Counted from the stretch's first letter, positions 46,171-57,495 are shown. The stretch is DNA of 64,000 nt from an uncultured Paracoccaceae bacterium (GCA_937146765.1 CAKZRP010000075.1:1-64000); one strand, 5' to 3'. Translations and numbers: made by a program. Notes: a model not told the origin generated them from the sequence alone.

Positions 46171-47100
46171 ATGCTGCTTTCTCCCTTCGCCACGCCCGGC
46201 ACCTTTTTCCGTGGCAATCTGCACACCCATTCCGACCGCACCGACGGCGCCCTGCCCCCGGCGGAAGTCTGCCGTCGCTACAAGGCGGAAGGCTATGACT
46301 TCATCTCCCTGACCGATCATTTTGTCGGCCGTTGGGACTATCCGATTGTGGATACCAGCCCCTACCACGATGACAGCTTTACCACCCTCCTCGGGATCGA
46401 GATGCACTCCGGCGCGCAAGAGAACGGCGAGCTGTGGCATCTGCTCGCGGTTGGTATTCCTGCGGATTTCGAACCCTCCAATTCGCCCGACTTCAAACCC
46501 CGCCCCGATCAGGAGACCGGCCCGGAGATCGCCGCCCGCGCCGCGCGCGCCGGGGCCTTTGTCGCGATTGCGCATCCGCAGTGGTCCGGCCTGACAATGG
46601 ATGACGCCCGTAGCATCCAGGCCGCTCATGCGGTGGAGATTTACAATCACGGCGCCCATAGCCTCAGCGATCGGGGCACTGGGATGCCGATGCTGGATCT
46701 TCTGCTGTCCGAGGGGCGCGATCTGACGCTCATTGCCACCGATGACGCCCATTTCAAGGGGCCGGATCATTTTGGCGGCTGGGTCATGGTCAAGGCGGAG
46801 GCCAACACCCCCGAAGCGCTGCTCGCCGCGCTGAAGGCGGGTCAGTTCTATGCCTCGCAAGGCCCGGAGATTCACGGCATCTGGCTCGAGGGTGAGCGCG
46901 TCCGCGTCACCTGCTCTGCCGCACAAATCGTTGTGGTGCAGGCCCATGGAAATGCCGCCGAGATGGTGGTGGGTGAGAGCCTGACCGAAGCGGTGGTGGA
47001 GCTGGGCCGGATGGTCAGCAGCCCCTGGCTGCGGGTCACCGTGATCGACCGCGCGGGCAAGCGCGCCTGGTCGAACCCCTTCTGGCCAAGCAAGCTCTGA
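46171..47100 (+). CDS. PHP-domain metal-dependent phosphoesterase-like protein
   Basis: The 309-residue protein has PHP-type metal motifs: NLHTHSDRTDG (motif I), DFISLTDHF (motif II), VAIAHPQWSG (motif III) and ATDDAHFKG (motif IV). Such proteins hydrolyse phosphate esters, but the substrate is unknown. A C-terminal part (about 215-309) is beta-rich. Stands alone between the liv operon and cueR. Confidence 0.85.
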   Translation: MLLSPFATPGTFFRGNLHTHSDRTDGALPPAEVCRRYKAEGYDFISLTDHFVGRWDYPIVDTSPYHDDSFTTLLGIEMHSGAQENGELWHLLAVGIPADFEPSNSPDFKPRPDQETGPEIAARAARAGAFVAIAHPQWSGLTMDDARSIQAAHAVEIYNHGAHSLSDRGTGMPMLDLLLSEGRDLTLIATDDAHFKGPDHFGGWVMVKAEANTPEALLAALKAGQFYASQGPEIHGIWLEGERVRVTCSAAQIVVVQAHGNAAEMVVGESLTEAVVELGRMVSSPWLRVTVIDRAGKRAWSNPFWPSKL

Positions 47101-47139
47101 CCCCGATCCCGCGCGTCGCCCCCCAATGGGGCCGACGCG

Positions 47140-47535
47140 TCAGAGATCTTCGTCGCCCGAGAGGTCCTTCAGGATCGGGCAATCCGGGCGATTGTCGCCC
47201 GCACAGCAGGTGACCAGCTCGCGCAGCACCTCGCGCATCGCCTGCAGGTCAGCGATCTTGGCTTCGATCTTGCACAGATGCGCCAGCGCGAGCTGCTTCA
47301 CATCGGCACTGGCGCGGGTGTCGTCTTCGTAAAGACCAAGCAGCAGACGGCAATCCTCGATCGAGAACCCCAGCGCCCGCGCCCGGCCCAAAAAGGCCAG
47401 CTTGTGCAGGTCGCGTTCCTCGAAACAGCGATAGCCATTGGCGCTGCGGTTCGGGCGAATGAGACCGATATCCTCGTAGTAGCGGATCGTCTTTGCCGGC
47501 AGGCCGGACCGCTCCGCAACATCGCCGATATTCAT
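47140..47535 (-). CDS. cueR: MerR-family copper(I)-responsive regulator CueR
   Basis: The 131-residue regulator has the MerR winged HTH (MNIGDVAERSGLPAKTIRYYE) and a dimerisation helix. The C-terminal metal loop CAGDNRPDC has Cys111 and Cys119 spaced C-x7-C, the CueR arrangement for monovalent copper, silver or gold. No copper exporter or copper oxidase gene is in the window, so its target lies elsewhere. Confidence 0.88.
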   Translation of the reverse strand: MNIGDVAERSGLPAKTIRYYEDIGLIRPNRSANGYRCFEERDLHKLAFLGRARALGFSIEDCRLLLGLYEDDTRASADVKQLALAHLCKIEAKIADLQAMREVLRELVTCCAGDNRPDCPILKDLSGDEDL

Positions 47536-47868
47536 GTCGCACCCTCTTCCTTGTCGCAGTCAAAAGGCCTCCGGCTGCGGGAGGCTCACGCTGCCAAGAT
47601 GGGCAAGTTTGCCCACAATCTCAAGTCGCCCAACGGAAACTTGACCAGCCTGCGCCCCGGTGACGCGGGTGGCCGGGCTTCTGTCGCATTTGGGCATCTG
47701 CCTTGCCGTCCCTGAGCGGTATAGCTTGACCAAGATCGGCGCAAGCAACGGACCTCTGCTGTTGCGCCGCCCCCAGAGGCTGATGTAGGCCTGAAAGAAC
47801 ACAGACCGCCCTGCCCCGTGACCCAGGGTCAGCCTGTCTCGAAACGCCTGAGAAGAAGGACAAAAGTG
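47536..47868. other. intergenic region between cueR and frmA
   Basis: 333 bases with no credible gene. A near-perfect palindrome GGGCAAGTTTGCCC at 47601-47614 is the only structure noticed. No typical CueR operator (long-spacer promoter with a dyad) was recognised. Confidence 0.45.
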
Positions 47869-48984
<1,116 letters not shown>

Positions 48985-49013
48985 TCGCGCCGCAAAGCCA
49001 TCAGCGAAACAAA

Positions 49014-49045
49014 GGAAACGCGGGCTCTTCGGGGCCCGCGTTTCC
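49014..49045. terminator. terminator between convergent frmA and spoVR
   Basis: A 12-bp stem GGAAACGCGGGC/GCCCGCGTTTCC with an 8-base loop lies 30 bases after frmA and 30 bases beyond the spoVR stop on the other strand, so it can serve both. Confidence 0.7.
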
Positions 49046-49075
49046 TCTATCTGGGATGGATTTCGTCAGCCCCTC

Positions 49076-50593
49076 TCAGCTGCCACTGGCAGAGACCGCC
49101 GCCAGCTTCACGTCATAGCCCCAGAGCCGACGCAGGTGTTTCACCACCTCGTCGCGGTCGGCTTCGGCCAGGTGGATATTGTCACGCACCGTATGGGTCA
49201 GCTTCAGGGTCCGGTCCCCTTTGAGATCCGCATCCGTCACCTGAATGTCCGGCTCGATATAGGCAAGGTCATATTGATGGGCCAGATCCCGGCGGATCGC
49301 CTTGTAGCCGGCCCGGTTGTGAATATGGCTGATCACCAGCTGCGGATGGGTTTCCTCGTCGCTGAGGGTGAAGAGCTTGAACTTGCGGATCAGATGCGGC
49401 GACAGGAACTGCTGGATGAAGCTCTCATCGCGGTAATTAGCCCAGGCGTTACGCAGTACTTTTCGCCAGTCGGGGTCACCCGCGATATCCGGAAACCACT
49501 CGCGGTCCTCGTCGGTGGGGGTCTCGCAGATGCGGCGGATGTCCTGCATCATCGCAAAGCCCAGCGCATAGGGGTTGAGGCCGGAATACCGCGGATCGTC
49601 ATATTCGGGCTGCATCACCACATTGGTATGGCTGTGCATCATCTCCAGAAACGAGCCCTGGGTGATCAGCCCCTGATCGTAAAGCTCGTTGATGATGTAG
49701 TAATGCACGAAGGTCGCGCAGCCCTCGTTCATCACCTTGGTCTGTTTCTGCGGATAGAAATACTGCGCCAGCATCCGCACGATGCGCAGGATCTCCGCCT
49801 GCCAGGGCTCCAGCACCGGACTGTGTTTTTCGAGGAAATAGAGGATGTTTTCCTGCGGCAGGTTCATCTTCTTGCGCCGGTCCGCATGGCTCAGCTCCGC
49901 ATCGGTGGCATCGGCGTCGCGCTTTAGCCCCAGGGTGGCATCGGTCCAGATATCAAGCGCGCTCTGCCCCTTTTCATAGGCTTCGCGCAGCTGCTGCATG
50001 GCCCGGCGCTCCTCCACCGTGGGCTTGGGCGGGCGGCCATAGCGGAACACGCCCTGGTTCTGCAGCGCATGGGCGGCGTCGAGGATTTCCTCCACCGCGT
50101 CATAGCCATAGCGCTCCTCGCAGGCGGCGATGTAGTTCTTGGCAAAGGCCAGATAATCCTGGATCCCTTCGGCATCGGTCCATTGCCGGAACAGGTAGTT
50201 GTTCTTGAAGAAATGGTTATGGCCAAAGGCCGCATGGGCCATGACCAGAGTCTGCATCGCCATGGTATTTTCTTCCATGTTGTAGCTGATGCAGGGGTTG
50301 GAGTTGATGACGATCTCATAGGCCAGACCCTGACGCCCGGTGCGATAAAGCGCCTCGTCCCGGGCGAAATGCTTGCCGAAGGACCAATGCTGATACATCA
50401 ATGGCAGTCCGACGCAGGAATAGGCATCCAGCATCTGCTCGGCCGAGATGATCTCGATCTGGTTCGGATAGACGTCAAGCCCGAGGTCCCCGAGGGCGAT
50501 CTTCTCGATTGCATCGCGGGCTTTTTCCAGCAGCTCGAACGTCCACTCCGGTCCGGTAAAGAGCGGCGTGGCGGCGGATTGTGCAGTCTGCAT
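49076..50593 (-). CDS. spoVR: SpoVR family protein
   Basis: The 505-residue protein matches the SpoVR/YcgB family: PEWTFELLEKARDAIEKIA, YEIVINSNPCISYNMEENT, MAHAAFGHNHFFKNN and NEGCATFVHYYIINELYDQ are recognisable. The molecular role is poorly known. It is the third gene of the conserved trio prkA-yeaH-spoVR, tied to stress and starvation. The start at 50593 follows yeaH by five bases. Confidence 0.93.
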   Translation of the reverse strand: MQTAQSAATPLFTGPEWTFELLEKARDAIEKIALGDLGLDVYPNQIEIISAEQMLDAYSCVGLPLMYQHWSFGKHFARDEALYRTGRQGLAYEIVINSNPCISYNMEENTMAMQTLVMAHAAFGHNHFFKNNYLFRQWTDAEGIQDYLAFAKNYIAACEERYGYDAVEEILDAAHALQNQGVFRYGRPPKPTVEERRAMQQLREAYEKGQSALDIWTDATLGLKRDADATDAELSHADRRKKMNLPQENILYFLEKHSPVLEPWQAEILRIVRMLAQYFYPQKQTKVMNEGCATFVHYYIINELYDQGLITQGSFLEMMHSHTNVVMQPEYDDPRYSGLNPYALGFAMMQDIRRICETPTDEDREWFPDIAGDPDWRKVLRNAWANYRDESFIQQFLSPHLIRKFKLFTLSDEETHPQLVISHIHNRAGYKAIRRDLAHQYDLAYIEPDIQVTDADLKGDRTLKLTHTVRDNIHLAEADRDEVVKHLRRLWGYDVKLAAVSASGS

Positions 50594-50598
50594 GGGGG

Positions 50599-51915
50599 TT
50601 AGCCTTTCACCTTGGGCAGGAAGAACTCCCGGAAGATCGGGTAGATATGGCCGGGCTGCGAAACCCGCTGCATCTCGAAATGCTTGCAGGCGGCCTTGAC
50701 CTGCCGATAGTTCTGCCAGAGGTCCTCGCCCGCCTCGACATTGTCCAGAAGCATCTGCGCGGCTTCCTCCACGATCTCCACATAGGCGTAGAACTGGCAC
50801 ATGGGCAGCAGTTGCTCGGTCAGGATCTTGCGGCAGCGCATGGAGTCATTGCCGAAATTCTCCCCGTCCGAGGCCTGGGCGCCGTAGATGTTCCATTCAT
50901 CCGGCGGATAGCGGTCGTCGATGATCTCCTTCATCTTTTCGAGCGCGGTAGAGACAATGGTGCCCCCCGTCTCGCGGGCATAAAAGAACGTCTCCTCGTC
51001 CACCTCCTGCGCGTAATGGGTGTGGCGCACAAAGACGAGTTCGGTGTGTTCGTAGCAGCGCGTCAGGAACAGGTGCAGCAGCAGGAAGAAGCGTTTCGCC
51101 AGATCCTTTTCGCGTTCCTGCATGGAGCCGGAGACATCCATCAGACAAAAGACCACCGCGCGGGAATTACGGATCTTTTCCGGCACGAAAGTGTCATAGC
51201 GCAGATCCAGCGGATCGATATAACCGACCACACGGCGCTTGCGGATGATGCCTTCGAGCTTCTGTTTCAGCTCCGCCAAGAGGTCGTCCTGGCTCGGCGA
51301 ACGCGCTTCCACCGCCTCCAGCTCGGCGATTTGCGCTTCCAGCTCCCGCTGGCTCTGGGTGGAGGGGCGATGCAGGGCGATACGTCGGCCCAGGGAATTG
51401 CGCATGGTGCGCACGAGGTTGAGATTGTTGGGAGTGCCGGCAGTGGTGAGGCCGGCGCGGCGAGTGCCAATGGTTTCCGTCTCGACCATTGCCTTTTCAA
51501 CCAGATCCGGCAGTTCCAGCCCGTCGAACAGGATTTCCAGATACTCGTCCCGGGTCAGGGTGAAGGAAAACTCGTCATCCCCCTCGCCATCCTCCGAGGC
51601 CTGCCGCCCGCCCTGCCCCGCGCCGCCCTTGGGCCGGTCAATGGCGTCGCCGACCACAAACTCCTTGTTGCCCGGCAGCACGTGCTTTCGATTGCCTCCG
51701 GGCCCGTGATAGAGTCGAGGCTCCTTCAACCCCTTGGCAGGGATGGTGATTTTCTCGCCATTCTCGGTGACGGTATCGCCCTTTCCGATGGACTTCTCCC
51801 GCACCGAACGGTCGACACGTTCCTTGATGTTCTCGCGCGCGCGTCGGAGGAACCGTTGCCGGTTCCCCAAACTCTTGCCTTTTGGATTGGCGCGCCGATC
51901 GATGAAGTGGTGCAT
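50599..51915 (-). CDS. yeaH: YeaH/YhbH family (DUF444) protein
   Basis: The 438-residue protein begins MHHFIDRRANPKGKSLGNRQ, typical of the family, and contains a VWA-like region with VVFCLMDVSGSM (metal-ion-dependent adhesion-site pattern D-x-S-x-S). It lies between prkA and spoVR, as in many proteobacteria, and is expected to act with the PrkA kinase. Confidence 0.93.
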   Translation of the reverse strand: MHHFIDRRANPKGKSLGNRQRFLRRARENIKERVDRSVREKSIGKGDTVTENGEKITIPAKGLKEPRLYHGPGGNRKHVLPGNKEFVVGDAIDRPKGGAGQGGRQASEDGEGDDEFSFTLTRDEYLEILFDGLELPDLVEKAMVETETIGTRRAGLTTAGTPNNLNLVRTMRNSLGRRIALHRPSTQSQRELEAQIAELEAVEARSPSQDDLLAELKQKLEGIIRKRRVVGYIDPLDLRYDTFVPEKIRNSRAVVFCLMDVSGSMQEREKDLAKRFFLLLHLFLTRCYEHTELVFVRHTHYAQEVDEETFFYARETGGTIVSTALEKMKEIIDDRYPPDEWNIYGAQASDGENFGNDSMRCRKILTEQLLPMCQFYAYVEIVEEAAQMLLDNVEAGEDLWQNYRQVKAACKHFEMQRVSQPGHIYPIFREFFLPKVKG

Positions 51916-51933
51916 CTGGACACCTCCCGCCTG

Positions 51934-53868
51934 TTAGCCCGCCTTGTTCACCCGCATGTACCATTCGACCAGACGGCGCACCTGCCGGTCGGTATAGCCA
52001 TGCGCCCGCATCCGCTCGACGAACTCCTGGTGTTTGCTTTCGGTCTGGCTGTCCTTTTTGGATCCGAAGGAGATCACCGGCAACAGTTCCTCCACCTGGG
52101 AGAACATGTGCTTTTCGATCACATCGCGCAGCTTCTCATAGGAGTTCCAGGCCGGGTTCGAGCCGGTATTGGCGCGGTGGCGCAGGGCGAATTTGACCAC
52201 CTCGTTGCGGAAGTCTTTCGGGTTGGCGATGCCGACGGGCTTTTCGATCTTGGAGAGTTCGGCATCCAGAACCTCGCGGTCGTAAAGCTGGCCGGTGTCG
52301 GGGTCCTTATAGTCCTGCTCCTCGATCCAGGCATCCGCGTAGGAGATATATCGGTCAAAGACGTTCTGACCGTATTCGGTATAGCTCTCCAGATAGGCCT
52401 TCTGGATTTCGTTGCCGATGAACTCCTCATAGCGCGGCGCCAGCTCGGTCTTGATGAACTCGAGGTATTTCGACTCCGTTTCCTGCGGGAATTGCTCGCG
52501 CTTGATCATCTGTTCCAGCACATACATCAGATGCACCGGATCGGCGGCGACCTCCTTGGTGTCATAGTTGAACACCGAGGACAGCACCTTGAAGGCGAAA
52601 CGTGTCGAGACCCCGTTCATGCCCTCATCCACCCCGGCCCGGTCCTGATACTCCTGCACCGTCTTGGCCTTGGGATCGGTGTCTTTCAGGCTCTCGCCAT
52701 CATAGACCCGCATCTTGGAATAGAGGTTGGAGTTCTCATGCGGCTTCAGGCGCGTCAGCACCGAGAAGCGGCTCAGGATCTTCAGGGTTTCCGGCGCGCA
52801 GGGCGCCTGGCTCAACTCGGAATATTCGATCAGCTTCTCATAGATCTTCGCTTCGTCGCTGACCCGCAGGCAATAGGGCACCTTCACGATGGAGACCCGG
52901 TCGATAAAGGCCTCGTTGTTCTTGTTGTTCTTGAACTGCTGCCATTCGCTCTCGTTCGAATGGGCGAGGATCAGGCCGTTGAAGGGGATAGCGCCGAAGC
53001 TCTCGGTCCCCATGTAGTTGCCCTCCTGCGTCGCGGTGAGCAGGGGATGCAGCATCTTGATCGGCGCCTTGAACATCTCGACAAATTCAAGAATGCCCTG
53101 GGTCGCGCGGTTCAGACCGCCAGAGAAACTATAGGCGTCCGGGTTGTCCTGGCTGTAATGCTCCAGCTGGCGGATATCGACCTTGCCGACGAGGGTGGAG
53201 ATGTCCTGGTTGTTCTCATCACCCGGCTCCACCTTCGCCACGCAGATCCGGCGCAGGCGGGAGGGGTAGAGTTTCACAACTGTGAACTTGTTGATGTCGC
53301 CTTCGAACTCGTCGAGGCGCTGCACGGCCCAGGGTGACATCAGCCCCGGCAGGCGATGGGTGGCGATGCCGTATTCCTCTGCCAGAACCTTGCCCATGCG
53401 GATCGGGTCAAAGAGGCCCAGCGGGCTCTCGAAGATGGGAGAGACCTGCTTGCCCGCCTTCAGAACATAGATCGGCTGATCCTCGACCAGGCGCTTCAGA
53501 CGTTCCGCGAGGGAGGATTTGCCGCCCCCCACCGGGCCGAGCAGGTAGAGGATCTGCTTGCGCTCCTCCAGCCCCTGTGCGGCATGGCGGAAGTAGCCCA
53601 CGATGCGCTCCACCGTGTCTTCCATCCCGTAGAAATCCTCAAACGCCTTGTAACGCTTGATGGTGCGGTTCTGGAATATCGGCCCCAGACGGGTGTTTTT
53701 CGAGGTATCAACCAGTTCTTCCTTCCCGATGGCCTTCAGCATGCGCTCCGCAACATTGGCATACATGCTGGGATCGTCACGGCAGGCCATCAGGTAGTCA
53801 TGCAAAGACATTTCCTGCTCGCGCGTCTGGCCATAAGCCTCTGCAAAAAGCTCTGCAACTTTGTTCAT
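51934..53868 (-). CDS. prkA: PrkA family serine protein kinase (YeaG-like)
   Basis: The 644-residue protein combines an AAA+-like ATPase with a kinase-like C-terminal domain. The Walker A motif GPVGGGKSSLAERLK is near residue 110, preceded by the family N terminus SLHDYLMACRDDPSMYANVAERML split over two helices. In enterobacteria YeaG works with YeaH in nitrogen starvation and stress. First gene of prkA-yeaH-spoVR. The start at 53868 lacks an obvious strong ribosome site (AGGCAAGA). Confidence 0.94.
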   Translation of the reverse strand: MNKVAELFAEAYGQTREQEMSLHDYLMACRDDPSMYANVAERMLKAIGKEELVDTSKNTRLGPIFQNRTIKRYKAFEDFYGMEDTVERIVGYFRHAAQGLEERKQILYLLGPVGGGKSSLAERLKRLVEDQPIYVLKAGKQVSPIFESPLGLFDPIRMGKVLAEEYGIATHRLPGLMSPWAVQRLDEFEGDINKFTVVKLYPSRLRRICVAKVEPGDENNQDISTLVGKVDIRQLEHYSQDNPDAYSFSGGLNRATQGILEFVEMFKAPIKMLHPLLTATQEGNYMGTESFGAIPFNGLILAHSNESEWQQFKNNKNNEAFIDRVSIVKVPYCLRVSDEAKIYEKLIEYSELSQAPCAPETLKILSRFSVLTRLKPHENSNLYSKMRVYDGESLKDTDPKAKTVQEYQDRAGVDEGMNGVSTRFAFKVLSSVFNYDTKEVAADPVHLMYVLEQMIKREQFPQETESKYLEFIKTELAPRYEEFIGNEIQKAYLESYTEYGQNVFDRYISYADAWIEEQDYKDPDTGQLYDREVLDAELSKIEKPVGIANPKDFRNEVVKFALRHRANTGSNPAWNSYEKLRDVIEKHMFSQVEELLPVISFGSKKDSQTESKHQEFVERMRAHGYTDRQVRRLVEWYMRVNKAG

Positions 53869-54642
53869 CGGGGTCTTGCCTCCTGGTTACGTCGTTTCCC
53901 GGTCCTCCTGGGATCTGGATCGCACGCGAACAGAGTGGCCTGACGAGGGCCTTTGAGGTGTCCGCGTTGGTATTGGTTCTTTGAATTCTGCTCGGCGCCT
54001 GAGGCCGCCATCCCGACTCAGCACCCCTCATCTTCCATTAAGACTAGAGGGGAAAAGGCTGGCGCCAAGGGCCACAGCGTCGGTTTTGTTTTGACTTTAG
54101 CTTACACTAGATATGGCATTCAGCCTAACAGACTTTGGTATATTTTCGGTTAACCGTGGTAAACTTTTATGTAGGTTTGCATCAAAAACAGGCGATCAAG
54201 CCTGACATGCAGGGGCGCACCCCCTCCCTGAACAGGTCACAAACAGACCCGCCGCAGCGCCGCGCCGCCCCTGCGAACCGCTAGAAAAAACCATAAAATC
54301 AACGAAAAATGAGCAAGTTCGCCCCGGGCCGCCCTTCCCTGCCCCGCCGCAGGCAGCGCCGACAGCAGGGTCTTTGACGCAGAGGTCAACACCGGCCGGA
54401 GCGACCGCGCTGCCAGTCACGCCCCCGACCATCCCCGGCCCGGCAAGTGAGGTGTTTCGGGCACGCTTGTTGCGCAAACCCGCAAGCGCGCGCCACCGAA
54501 AGGCTGGACAGTTTCCAAGAGTTGACGGCATATTAACCCTAATGAGCCGCAAAGACGGCTTGAGGCAGACGACTACAGGCAACAGAGACTGACGACGCAC
54601 GGCCCTTGCGCTGCGCGGTTGGTAGAGAGCGAGCAGTTAGGC
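53869..54642. other. divergent intergenic region prkA/adhesin
   Basis: 774 bases without a credible gene. A markedly AT-rich patch (about 54085-54190) contains the 10-bp palindrome CGGTTAACCG at 54147-54156, and TTAACCCT occurs at about 54534; both resemble half-sites of CtrA. Promoters for prkA and the adhesin gene should lie here. Confidence 0.45.
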
Positions 54643-57381
54643 ATGAGCACCGTTGCATTTATCGCCCGTGACGCATTGGGCACAAACCAGCATGGCACCT
54701 CCACAGAGGGCGCCCCGTCGGTCATTTCAACGGCCGGGATCAAGGATATCTCCCTCAACCTCGTGCCGGCGGATGTGGAAAGCTACACCCGCCGCGGCAA
54801 TGATCTGTTCCTGACCCTGTCGGACGGAACCCTGCTGGAGCTGGATGGCTTTTATGCCGGCGGTGCGGTGGGTCCCAAGAACCTGTTCCTGAGCGACCAG
54901 GGCGATTTCATCCAGGTGGTGCTGGAAGACAAGCCCGAGGGCATGTTGTTCGCCAGCTACGAACCCATTGATGTCTCGGGCAAATGGAGCGCCTACGACG
55001 ATATGGTCTTCCTCGACTTCGACCGGGTCGAGCCGGTTGTGGCGCCCCTGGCGGCACCGCTTCTCGGCGGGCTTGGTGGTCTTGGTGCCGCGGCCGCCGG
55101 TGCGGCCCTCCTGGTGGGCGGTGATGATGACGATGGCACCGGTGGTGGCACCGACGGCGGCACAGATACCGGCGACGATGATGACGGCGATGACGACGGG
55201 GACGACGGCGACGGCGATGATGACGGCGACGACACCGATGACGGCGACGATACCGACGATGGTGATGATGACGGCGACGACGACGACGGTGATGATGACG
55301 ACGGGGACGACGACGGTGACGATGATGATGACGACACCGACGATGGGGACGACGATGACGGTGTCATCACTCCGACCGTCAACGATGCCAAAGACACCTA
55401 TGATGTGCCCGAAGGCGATCCCGATGGTGTGACCATCTCCGGCACCGGCGAGGCTGGTTCCTCCGTCGAGGTGACCATCGGCGATGTGGTGGTGACCACC
55501 ACCATCGAGGAGGATGGCACCTGGTCGGTGAACATTCCGACCGCCGATCTGCCCGATGACGGCGTCTATGAGACCGTGGTCGATGTGGTGGCCCCGGACG
55601 GCACCGTCTATGAGGATCTCGACGGTCCCACCATCGACATCGACAGCGAGCCGCCGACGGTGATCATCACCGAAGGCACCCAGTCGGTGGGCGATATCGT
55701 CGATGGTGGCGAACAGGCCAGCGGCACCGTGATCAGCGGCACCGGCGAGGCCGGCGCGACCGTGACCCTGGTGATCGACGGCGCCAGCCAGACCGCCACC
55801 GTGGCGGCGGATGGCACCTGGAGCGTGACCTTCACTCCGGAACAGATCGCCACCGGCGAGTACGAGACCGGCATCACCATCACCACCACCGATCCGCATG
55901 GCAACAGCACCACAACGACCGATGTGCTGGAAGTGGACACCGAGACCTCGGTGACCATCGACACCGGCCTGTCGGGTGGCGATGACATCATCTCCGCGGC
56001 CGAAGCGGCTGCCGGGGTGGCGATCACCGGGACCGCCGAGGCGGGGGCCAGCGTGGTGGTGACCGTGGAGGGCGTGAGCCGCACCACCACCGCCGACAGC
56101 GAGGGCAACTGGACCGTCACCTATGAGGACGGCAGCCTGCCCGCAGGCGAATATGACGCCGCGATCTCGGTCACCTCGACCGATGCGGTGGGCAATACCG
56201 CCACCGCCACCTCGACCATCGCGGTGGATACGGACGCGGGTTTTGTGCAGCTTTCGGACGATCCGATCGAGACCGACGACATCATCAACGCGGCCGAGCG
56301 CGGCGACGGGGTGACCATCACCGGCACCGCGACCCCGGGCGAGACCGTGACCGTGACCCTGGGCACCGCCACCGGCACCACCGTTGCCGATGCGGATGGC
56401 AACTGGTCCTACGATTTTGCCGCCGGCGAGATCCCGACCGGCACCGATACGCTGGATGTCACCGCCTCGATCACCGATGCGTTGGGCAATACCGAGAGCG
56501 ACAGCGACACTGTCGGGCTCGACACCGAAGTGCTGAACTTTGCCTCGGAAGAGCTGCAGGCGACCGATGATATCGTCAACCTGAGCGAACTCGACGCGGG
56601 CTTCACCCTTGAAGGCACCGTCGAGCCGGGGTCCGCCGTCTCGGTCGAGATCGAAGGCACCACCTATGACGCGCTGGTCGCCAGCGACGGCACCTGGTCG
56701 ATGAAGCTCGATGCCGGCGATCTGCCGGCGGGCACCTACAGCACCGTGGCCACCATCACCGCCACCGATGCGGCGGGCAATACCGCTACCCTGACCCAGG
56801 GCTTTGACGTCGATACCGAGTACAACACGCCGAGCGTGACAGGCACCAGCACCGATGGTGTCGACAACCTCACCGCCATCACCGTGGCGGAAACCGGCGA
56901 CACCCTGACGCTGAACACGCTCAAGAGCGATGGTTCCACCCCATCGGTGGGCGCGACCGAGCTGGATCTGGGCAGCAATACCATGCTGGTCTTCGACGAG
57001 AAGGTCTCCGATGGCACCAACCTCGTGATCACCACCGAGGATGGCGCGGGCAACCGCTCCTCCACCGTGGTGCTGTTCGAGGACAATGCCACCCAGAGCA
57101 GCGTGCTGGATCACGCCGGGATCTCCGGCTTCAACGTCGATCGGATCAACCTCGAGTTTGCCGCCGACGTCAGCCTGACGCTGACCGAGGAGGACATCAA
57201 CGCGTTGTCCGGGAATTCCGACACGCTGACCATCGTCGGCGGTTCGGACGACACCGTCACCCTGACCGGTGTCACCGCCACAGGCACGCAGGATGTGAAT
57301 GGAGAGACCTTCAACGTCTATACCATCGGCGACGGCGGCACCACGCTGCTGGTCGAGGACGACGTGAACGTCATCATCTAA
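54643..57381 (+). CDS. Bap-like surface adhesin, type I secretion substrate
   Basis: About 912 residues. The N terminus matches the BapA prefix-like domain (DISLNLVPADVESYTRRGND, VFLDF). An Ala/Gly-rich hydrophobic stretch (138-160) leads into an extremely acidic linker (161-239, nearly all Asp and Gly), then about five Ig-like repeats of near 100 residues (247-740, each with a DGTWSV-type turn) and a C-terminal part with SDTLTIVGGSDDTVTLTG and a hydrophobic end, the usual type I signal region. No RTX nonapeptides were seen. No signal peptide. Directly followed by outer-membrane, ABC and adaptor genes for its export. Start at ATG 54643; TTG 54619 is an alternative. Confidence 0.85.
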   Translation: MSTVAFIARDALGTNQHGTSTEGAPSVISTAGIKDISLNLVPADVESYTRRGNDLFLTLSDGTLLELDGFYAGGAVGPKNLFLSDQGDFIQVVLEDKPEGMLFASYEPIDVSGKWSAYDDMVFLDFDRVEPVVAPLAAPLLGGLGGLGAAAAGAALLVGGDDDDGTGGGTDGGTDTGDDDDGDDDGDDGDGDDDGDDTDDGDDTDDGDDDGDDDDGDDDDGDDDGDDDDDDTDDGDDDDGVITPTVNDAKDTYDVPEGDPDGVTISGTGEAGSSVEVTIGDVVVTTTIEEDGTWSVNIPTADLPDDGVYETVVDVVAPDGTVYEDLDGPTIDIDSEPPTVIITEGTQSVGDIVDGGEQASGTVISGTGEAGATVTLVIDGASQTATVAADGTWSVTFTPEQIATGEYETGITITTTDPHGNSTTTTDVLEVDTETSVTIDTGLSGGDDIISAAEAAAGVAITGTAEAGASVVVTVEGVSRTTTADSEGNWTVTYEDGSLPAGEYDAAISVTSTDAVGNTATATSTIAVDTDAGFVQLSDDPIETDDIINAAERGDGVTITGTATPGETVTVTLGTATGTTVADADGNWSYDFAAGEIPTGTDTLDVTASITDALGNTESDSDTVGLDTEVLNFASEELQATDDIVNLSELDAGFTLEGTVEPGSAVSVEIEGTTYDALVASDGTWSMKLDAGDLPAGTYSTVATITATDAAGNTATLTQGFDVDTEYNTPSVTGTSTDGVDNLTAITVAETGDTLTLNTLKSDGSTPSVGATELDLGSNTMLVFDEKVSDGTNLVITTEDGAGNRSSTVVLFEDNATQSSVLDHAGISGFNVDRINLEFAADVSLTLTEEDINALSGNSDTLTIVGGSDDTVTLTGVTATGTQDVNGETFNVYTIGDGGTTLLVEDDVNVII
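55123..55359 (+). repeat. Asp/Gly-coding low-complexity tract in the adhesin gene
   Basis: About 237 bases made almost only of GAT/GAC and GGC/GGT codons, irregularly mixed, encoding a polyacidic linker. Such tracts can expand or contract by slippage. The protein segment probably binds calcium or keeps the stalk extended. Confidence 0.85.
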
Positions 57382-57403
57382 GCGCCTTTGATGTGCTGTC
57401 CCC

Positions 57404-57431
57404 TGCCCCGCTCCGCCAGTGGAGCGGGGCA
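57404..57431 (+). terminator. hairpin between adhesin and export genes
   Basis: A perfect 11-bp stem TGCCCCGCTCC/GGAGCGGGGCA with a 6-base loop lies 22 bases after the adhesin stop. No T-run follows, so it more likely attenuates or protects the adhesin message, so that more adhesin than transporter is made. Confidence 0.6.
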
Positions 57432-57495
57432 AGGGACCCTCATATCGAAGAGACGGCCCGAAAGCTCTGCGGGCACCAAGGCACGAGGAAGACAC

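Noticed and set aside
47536..47868. CueR operator next to cueR
   Set aside because: No dyad with the long promoter spacer typical of MerR-type sites was found; only an unrelated palindrome.
50581..53337. Open frame of 918 codons on the plus strand
   Set aside because: Antisense to yeaH and prkA, which have clear family motifs.
55123..55359. CRISPR-like or tandem repeat array
   Set aside because: The repetition is codon-level Asp/Gly low complexity inside a frame, without constant repeats and unique spacers.
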